Position numbers and translations under genes: made by a program. Below are positions 1-6,900 of a stretch of 10,504 nt of DNA, in pieces; the stretch's first letter is position 1; every line of letters begins with the position of its first letter. The notes below the pieces were generated by a model. It had not been told where the DNA came from and made no database searches. It was given only the letters and a program-made list of their open reading frames with translations. Location of the stretch: assembly GCA_943704525.1 (NCBI GenBank), contig CALSCQ010003077.1, positions 10,001-20,504 on the forward strand, in the 5' to 3' direction. The stretch comes from Pigoraptor vietnamica. Lineage: Eukaryota > Opisthokonta > Filasterea.

Positions 1-1
1 C

Positions 2-3000
2 AAAACGGCGGAAGAAATCGCCGCCGAAGAGAGGGAGCGCCTGGCCAAGCTCGAGGTGCGCTCTCCCGTCAATGGCGTGTGAATGGCGTGTGTTACTTGT
101 CGTGTGAAGGGGCCCTGTGCTACTCTTGTGAATGGACCATGTTGTACTGACATCTGCAGTGACGTATGCGTGTCCATGTTTTGTATGCGTGCCCATGTTT
201 TGTATGCGTGCCCATGTTGTGTGTTGAGGCGACTCTTCGATCTGCCCTTGTGTTTGACCTCTTCTTCACAGGCCGATCGCCTTCGCCGCATGCGCGGAGT
301 GGCGGACGACGGCGCCGGCGGTGCTTCGCGGAGTGCGCGCGGCGCAAATGGGAAGCCGAACGAGGAGAGCGCCGATGGTTTGGACGAGAACTTTGTGTTG
401 GACGACGACCGCGTCGAGATTGCGTACAAAGACGGGCGCCTCGTCACGCCCGTGGGAGACGCGAAGCGAAAACGCACGGACTTCGACACGGCTGTGTCCG
501 GGGACCATATTGGTGCGTGTTGTGGATGGTTAACACCATGCGTGCGTGTGTGTGCGAATGAAAGTGTGTGTCTGCGGGCGCCTTAGCTCAAGTTCTGGTG
601 GCTTCGCCCGCAGGGTCTGATGACGAAGGCGGCGAGAGCGCGTCTGGCGAAGAGGAGAGTGGCGACAGCGGCGACGAAGAGGGTGACGAGGACGAGGGCG
701 ATTCGGAGGACGAGGACGCGTCTGACCTCGAACTTGGCTCGGGCGAAGAAGGGAGCGACGAGGGTGGCGACATGTCTGGCGTGGAAGAAGACGATAGTGA
801 GGAGTCTGGCTCCGAGGACGAGCAGGAAGAGGTGTCGAAGCGGTCGAAGAGTGCGGGCGATAAGAGCAGGAGGGGGCGCGCGCAGACAACAGACCCTGTT
901 GCGCTCAAGCGCATCGCCGAGATGAAGGAAGCCGCCGCGAAAGAGTTGCCGTACACTTTTGACGTGCCGAAGGACGTGGAGCAGTTCCGCGGTTACTTTG
1001 AGGGACGTCCGGACGCCGACCAGGTCATCGTGGTGAAGCGCATTCTGACGTGTAATGCGCTGTCGCTTGCGGCTGCGAACAGGGGGAAGCTTTCGGTGGG
1101 TCATGCGAGCGCGTGCGCGTGCGTGTGCTTGTGTGAGCATGCTACGTGCGCCACTTGTTTGTTGTGGCATTTGGTCCCTCCCACACGGCGAGGACATTCA
1201 GTTGACTGTTGCTTCTTCGCAGTCGTTCATCGGCGTTCTTCTCGACCACATTGCGCTGCTCGCCGGTGCGCGCGAGGGCCCGTTCCCAAGTCGCCTCATC
1301 TCGGCGCACTGGCGCTTTGTCCACGAGCTCGCCGCAAAGCTTCCTCAGGCGGCTGTCGAACACGCGCAGGCGCAGCTGCGGACCATGGCGGAGAATCTTG
1401 ATCGCGACGTTAAGGGTGGTGGGTATGCTGTTATGATTGGAGTATCTACGGTTGCGTCGATAGGGTTATATGTGTGCGTGAGGATTTCTGTACTGAATGT
1501 GTGTGGGTCAGTGTGTAAATAGTGGTTGTGCGGGCACCGTGCTGTCCTATGAGAGGGTTCTATTGTGCTTTCGTCTTTTCCTCAATGGGGTGTGCGCCAG
1601 TGTTTGCCAGCAGTGGCTGTGTCGCGGCGCGTGTGGTCCTGACATTATGCTACTGTGCGTTCCTCTCTCAGGCAAGAAGAGCGGCTTCCCGCCATGTGCT
1701 TCGCTTGTCTTGCTCTCGGGGTTTGCGACGCTGTTTCCCGCGTCGGACTTTCGCCACCCCGTAACGACACCCACGGCGCTCCTTGTCGCGCGGTATCTCT
1801 CACAGTGCCACGTCAAGACGGCATATGACGTGGCAGCAGGCCTCGTCCTCTGCGACATTGCCAAGCGGGTGGGTCCTGATGACGGCTTCATCCGCGCACG
1901 TGCACATATTGGTCACGCACACCCCCGCGCCGGCTGCTGGCATGTACTCACACGCGCTCGTGCACGCATGCAATTTCCTTACTGATTCACAGCGGACACA
2001 CTTGTGCGCATGTACACGTGATGACCCCTCGCGCCACACAGTTTGTGTCGCAGTCGAAGCGCTTCTTTCCGGAGGCCGTCTCTTTCCTCACGGGCGTCGT
2101 CGCACTCGCATTGCGGCAGCCCCTCGCGGGACTCAAGCAGCTCTCGCGCCAAATTGCGCCAAACTTTCACGAGACGGACGCGGCCAAAGGGCTCCCTCTC
2201 CCGCACGTCGAACACAAAGGAGTGACCCACTCGGGCGGAAGCGCTCCGAACGGCGCCGCGGACAGCGACAAGAAGCGGAAGAGCAAGTGGAAGGGGCGTT
2301 CTGCCGAGGATTCCAAGGGCCCGACGGAGCAGACGGCCGTGCCACAGCTCAATTTCAGGCGCGCAGTCTTCGCGGCGGATGAGGCGTATCTGTCGTCGGA
2401 AGAGTTTGGGTGCGTGGTCTCAGTCATTGTTGCGTTCGCGTGTGTTTTGTGTTGTCGCACTAACGACTTCTGCTCTGTTTTTTTCTGAGGTCCCTTGCCT
2501 CCCCCCTCGCTCCCCATTACTCTGTGCGCTTGCACCTCATTGTTTACGCCTTATTCTCTCACCCCCGCAGTGCGGCGTGCATGGCGATGGCGGCGTCGCT
2601 CGCCACAGCCTTCGCCGGACTCTACCGAGAGCTCGACTGTTTCGGGGAGATATTTGAAACGCTGCGGCTTTACCTCGGCGACGTGTGCGAGGCGCGGTCG
2701 GTGCCGTCGGTGCAGGTGTGCTCGTGTGTTGATCTCTTGGTCTTCTTCTCTCCTTGCTAAGAGGCTCGCCGATGTCCGATGGCTTGTCTCGCATCTTATC
2801 GTCTCTGGGACTGCAATGGCCGTGTCAGCTGTGCCTGCACTGGCGCACGATGTTCCGTTTGTATCGAACGCTGTAGATGACGACGCGCGAACACTTTGCG
2901 TCCACGTTCACCGTCTTCACCCTTTCGTTGTGCACAATCGCTCACCTTCGCCTTTTACCCAGGCTTTACTGGAGACGACGCGTGATGCGATTGCGGCGGA

Positions 3001-3604
3001 CACTCGAGCGGCAGTTGCGCGCCGTGCGCCCCTCCAGTACCAGCGACACAAGCCCATCGCGCTCAAGATGTACACGCCCAAGTTCGATGACACGTGAGCA
3101 AGACCTCCACACATCCCCCTCCCCTTCCCACTCCACAACAATCACACACACGCAACCTCTTTGCGTTCCACAGTCTTGTTCGCCCGCACCCATTCGCTTT
3201 CTGTGCCCTGCTTCTATGTTAATTATGTGCGGCGTCGCGTTGTGTGTCGTCTTCGGCACGTTAGCAGGTGTGTGCCTCATCTTTTCCCAACGTCACGTGA
3301 CGTGCCCCCCCCCCCCCCCCCCTTCTTCCTTCCAACCCACAGGTTCGAGATTGGCCGGCGCCGCGATCCGGACAAGGAGCGAAACGAGTCGAAGAAGCTC
3401 AAGTACAAGCACCGGCAGGAGATGAAGGGCGCGATCCGCGAGATCCGGAAAGACGCCGCGTTCCTCGGTGCCGTCAAGCACAAGGCGATGAAGGAGAAGG
3501 ATGCCGACCGCGCGGCGAGGGTCAAGCAGCTGCAGGCGGCGCTCTCGGACCAACAGGGAGAGGCGAACCTCGAGAAGAAGGAGAAGCGGAAGCTCAAGGT
3601 GTAA
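2..3604 (+). CDS. NOP14: NOP14 (nucleolar protein 14) homologue, 3' nine exons, 5' truncated
   Basis: Exons are 2-55, 272-512, 614-1095, 1223-1418, 1672-1868, 2054-2409, 2571-2715, 2963-3093 and 3343-3604 (TAA stop). Together they encode 687 in-frame residues. NOP14 is a nucleolar component of the small-subunit processome, needed for 18S rRNA processing and 40S assembly. Family landmarks, recognised by eye: a basic segment ending DRLRRMRG across the first junction; DENFVLDDD and AYKDGRLV in exon 2; a long Asp/Glu/Ser tract in exon 3; KELPYTFDVP after it; LFPASDFRHPVTTP in exon 5; LKMYTPKFDD in exon 8; and a very basic helical end with KHRQEMKGAIREIRKD in exon 9. The human protein is about 857 residues, so roughly the first 170 lie upstream of the window. 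Intron phases in order are 0,1,0,1,0,2,0,2. All eight acceptors are CAG. Branch-point-like YTGAC precedes several of them (254-258, 1202-1206, 1639-1643). Product assignment is firm. Exact boundaries rest on frame and homology, without transcript support. Confidence 0.93.
164..220 (+). repeat. 3 x 19-bp tandem repeat in NOP14 intron 1
   Basis: Three adjacent 19-bp units at 164-182, 183-201 and 202-220 differ by one base each. The unit starts GTATGCGTG and ends CCATGTTTT. The array lies inside the 216-bp intron 56-271, about 50 bp upstream of the acceptor. It is a young intronic minisatellite and no function is implied. Confidence 0.9.
614..831 (+). other. Acidic low-complexity tract of NOP14
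   Basis: About 72 codons at the start of NOP14 exon 3 are almost entirely Asp, Glu, Ser and Gly. Several Ser-Glu/Asp contexts look like casein kinase 2 sites. Acidic stretches at this place, between the DENFVLDDD region and the ELPYTF segment, are usual in NOP14 proteins and in other nucleolar assembly factors. It is part of the protein rather than a separate gene. The same DNA also reads open on the other strand in a Ser/Pro-rich frame, which is an artefact of the biased composition. Confidence 0.85.
1501..1671 (+). repeat. Degenerate tandem duplication in NOP14 intron 4
   Basis: The second half of intron 1419-1671 resembles the part just before it. A block from 1501 (GTGTGGGTCAGTGTG) aligns, with small gaps, to a block from 1590 (GTGTGCGCCAGTGTT). 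Shared anchors include AGTGGYTGTG, a CGTG..GTCCT segment and CTAYTGTGCKTTC. I judge identity at roughly 70% by eye. The second copy ends in the functional acceptor CTCAG, while the first copy has CTCAATG at the matching place. Confidence 0.5.
3305..3322 (+). repeat. C18 homopolymer in NOP14 intron 8
   Basis: Eighteen consecutive C residues lie 20-37 nt before the CAG acceptor at 3340-3342, followed by CTTC-type pyrimidines. On the coding strand this forms the body of the polypyrimidine tract of intron 3094-3342. Its exact length is prone to sequencing error. Confidence 0.9.
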
Positions 3605-3951
3605 TGGCTCGCAATGAACTTCGCTGGGATGTGGGGGACAGGGGACCATGTAAGTCAGACTACTCTCCCCTGACCCGCTCGAGCTAGCCGTGTGAGACAG
3701 GCCCCTCGTTTCCGACGGATTGATGCTACGGAGGCCAGCACATACCGCCGTGTCTGCATGGCACTCGAATAGAGGGAGTGCGTGTGCAACCTTCGACACG
3801 CACCAGCAGAAAGTGGCTGTTTTCTCGGTGATATTTATCAGATGAGAGCAACACCGAAATAACGGCACGACACACACGCAACACGCGCACGCGCTACACG
3901 CACACGCAGCGCACCCGACCACACGCGACAGACGCAGCGCAGCAACCCCAC
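3605..3951. other. Intergenic region between convergent genes (joint 3' UTR zone)
   Basis: There are 347 bp between the NOP14 stop (3602-3604) and the ABCA stop (complement of 3952-3954). I see no coding signal, RNA gene or repeat family. On the - strand a GATAAA (complement of 3834-3839) lies about 113 nt after the ABCA stop and could be a variant polyadenylation signal. On the + strand there is no AATAAA in the interval. The first one is at 3991-3996, inside the ABCA last exon. The part nearest the ABCA stop is CA/CG-rich. Confidence 0.7.
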
Positions 3952-6900
3952 TCACGCGTGGACGAGGCTGCCCTGCATCTTGGCAAACCCAATAAACACC
4001 TGCTCGAGCGTCGTCTGGCTCACGCTGTAGTCCTCAATCGAGTACTCGCCGCGCGCATCCTCCAGTTCGCCAAAAATGTTCGACAGCGACAGCGACGTCC
4101 CCTTGACCTCGTAGCACAGCAGGCCGTGGTGCTTCTCCTTCAGCCGCGCCGTGGGGAACTTGGCCTGGAAGAACTCCTCGACGCGCGTCGTGTCCACGTC
4201 GGAACGCTCGCGATCGGCGGGGACCACCTCCACCTCCACCTCGCCTCCCGTTTGCGCGGGGACGAGCGACAGGCGGCCGTGCGCGCCCTTCACCTTGAGC
4301 GTGACCTCGTAGCCACCGCCAAATTTGTTCTTGAGGTGCTGAGGGCTGCCGAGGCAACGGAAGGTACCGTCGACCATAATGGCGAGACGGGTGCAGAGAG
4401 CCTCGCACTCCTCCATCGAGTGGCTCGTGAGGACGACGGAGGTGCCCTGGCGAACGACGTTCGTGACCGTGTTCCAGAGGAAGCGGCGCGCCTTCGCATC
4501 AACGCCCGCCGTTGGCTCGTCGAGGAAGAGAATAGGAGGGTCTGTTGGGCGTGCGTGTGAGAATACGAACGCGATGCGCGGCAGACAGCACAGGAAAAGA
4601 AACACGTGCACGCTGCAAGCATACAAACACAAAAATGCCACACACAACACGGGGCGAGGTGACACACAACGCAGAGCGAAGGGCCCACACACAACGCACA
4701 GGGACGAAACACTCACCGCCCACGAGCCCGATGGCGACGGACAGCTTGCGCTTGTTGCCGCCGCTGTACTGTCCGCAGGGCATGTCGGCGTAGCGTTCGA
4801 GCTGAAGGCGCTTGATCCACTCGGAAACCACCCGCTCTTGGTCCGACGGCACGATCCCGCGCAAGCGCGCGAACATGCGGAGTAGCTCCCTGCCCGTCAT
4901 CGACTCGATCATGGCGTCGATCGCCTGCGGACAGTAGCCGACCCGCTTGCGCACCTCGTCCAGCTCGCCCGTGACAGAGAAGCCCTTGAGATAGGCCTCG
5001 CCGGAGGTCATGTCGATGTCGCCCGTGAGCATCTTGAACGTCGTCGTCTTGCCTGTTGGTGCGCGTGCGCGCATGAGTACCACATGGGGGGGGGGGGGGG
5101 GGGGGGGGGCAGGCGCATCGCATCACCACACCTACACACGCACGCGCTCATATATCTCAGGCACGTGCATACTCATAGCAGTCGCATCAACACCACACAC
5201 AAACACACACTCGTACATCTCAAACACGTGCATAGAAATGGCAATCGCGAAACAAAACGCACCCGCGCCGTTCACGCCGAGCAGTCCAAAGCACTCGTTC
5301 GTCGGAATGCCAAAAGACAGGCGATTCACCGCCATCTTCACCGGCTGCCCTCCCCGGGCGGGGAACGCCTTGCTGAGGTTGCGCACAAACACCACCTCGC
5401 CCTCTCCGTTCGAGCGGCTGACGCGCTCCCTCTCTGCGCGCACGTCCTCGTCTTCGTCCATCACCGGCGTCGATGCGCCAGTGGCGATGCCGCGGCGCGC
5501 CTCCATCTTCGCCATGAAGCGAGAGGGCGACAGCCACTGCTTCTCGATGACAAACACAAGGAACATGAAGATGACGCCGAAGACAGCCATAAAGACGATG
5601 TTGCGGCCGCATATGTCCCAGTCGAGCGGGTCGGCGGTGGAGGGAAGGCCGAGGTCCTTGACGTACCCTTGAATGACAGAGTTGTGGACCGTGTCGATGA
5701 TGCCACGGCCCATGCTGCGGGGATGGAGCACGTGCGCGTGAGCTCTCAGTGGATGCAAGACGTGACGGCGCGTGCCATTGAAACACGAAAGACCCATACG
5801 GTGGAGAGTCGCATGATGCAACGTAGAAGACCCCAACACACACACACGATCGACACGGAGCACTTGACATCGCCAAACAACAGCGCGCGCATCGCGACAC
5901 TCACGCGTACGGCGGGAATGCGAGGAAGACCCATTTCATGACGGCGTTCGCGGAATTGGCCGTGTCGAGCATGTCGAGCGTCCACACTGTGAGGACCGTC
6001 GCGAGGCCCACAATCACGTTGATCATCGTGAGTGCGACGTAGGCGTTCGTGGCGCCCTTGAACGCGAACGACGCGAGGTACATGAGCGGTATCATCGCCC
6101 AACCGTAGAAGAGTAGCAGCAGCGCGATCGCGGAAAAGTTGTCCCCGACGTACTCGTCAATCTGGAAGGCACCGATGATGATGTAGATGGCGCACAGCGG
6201 CACGCAGTAGTTGACGCAGTCCCATGCGAACGTGCCGAACCAGTAAGCCGTCGAGCTGACCCCCGCAAGCAGCTGGAGGTGCTTCGCGCCCGACGAGCGC
6301 TCGTTCACGAGGAAGTTCGTAAAGTACGCCGCCTTGAACGCCATTCCGAAAATGAAGAGCACCGACACGCTGAACTGCGCGCCGCTCTTGTTCAGGTCGT
6401 CCACCTTGTCGCTGAACGACGCCGGCAGCGGGTGGTTCGCCGTGACGATCGAGAGCGCGGGGTTCACGCGACGCAGGAGGGCGTTCGACAGCACGTTGAT
6501 GTACGTCGGCGACGTGTGAATGGCCTGGTTCTGATAGTAGATGCGCGCCTTCCCGGTCACGTTGCCATCTGGCGACAGGTCGACGTCGAGGCCAAACGAG
6601 CCGTAGCTTCCGTACTTGGTCCTACGAACGCGTGCAACACGAGGATACGATGCAGAAAAATGAACGTCAGCTCCATCGCCCGTTAACCGGTTGTTCGCAC
6701 ACGCACCACACAGAAACTGAATGCCCGCTACAACACCCAGAGCACTCACCGCAACGTGTTGTACGTCTGTTCGAGCGTAGTGATCATGTCCGTTCCGTTC
6801 CACGCCAGCCACTGCACGACGTCCGGTTTTCCCTTGTACTTCCACAGCTGCGTGTACGGGTTCGCAGGCCACGACGCGTACGAACCAATCGCCCTTCCAA

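Larger units (their letters stand above)
3955..5401 (-). other. ABCA NBD2 and C-terminal regulatory domain (over three exons)
   Basis: The second ATP-binding domain starts at [11 protein letters not shown]. It has Walker A GVNGAGK (Lys1235), Q-loop CPQ (Gln1276), signature [10 protein letters not shown] (1329-1338), Walker B ILFLDE (catalytic Glu1354), D-loop GVD and H-loop SHSMEECE (His1386). Introns interrupt Walker A (5053-5262, phase 1) and the GLVG-DPP turn (4542-4716, phase 1). The remaining 140 or so residues form the regulatory domain. It contains [14 protein letters not shown] and a VFIGF motif (1527-1531), matching in place the VFVNF motif known from ABCA1. The protein ends in GSLVHA. 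Confidence 0.93.

Noticed and set aside
583-956. Ser/Pro-rich frames on the - strand opposite the NOP14 acidic tract
   Set aside because: They are the complement of Asp/Glu/Ser codons. The + strand frame is conserved in NOP14 and splices correctly.
1869-2053. Possible box C/D snoRNA in NOP14 intron 5 (TGATGA near 1876, GTGATGA near 2019, CTGA near 1982)
   Set aside because: The box C-like motif is almost at the donor, no terminal stem pairs around the boxes, and no CTGA follows the second motif. Ribosome-biogenesis genes often host snoRNAs, but the sequence here does not support one.
5084-5941. A 285-codon open frame on the + strand starting with a poly-Gly run
   Set aside because: It begins in the G24 homopolymer and is antisense to ABCA exons and introns. 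There is no domain and the composition follows the real gene.
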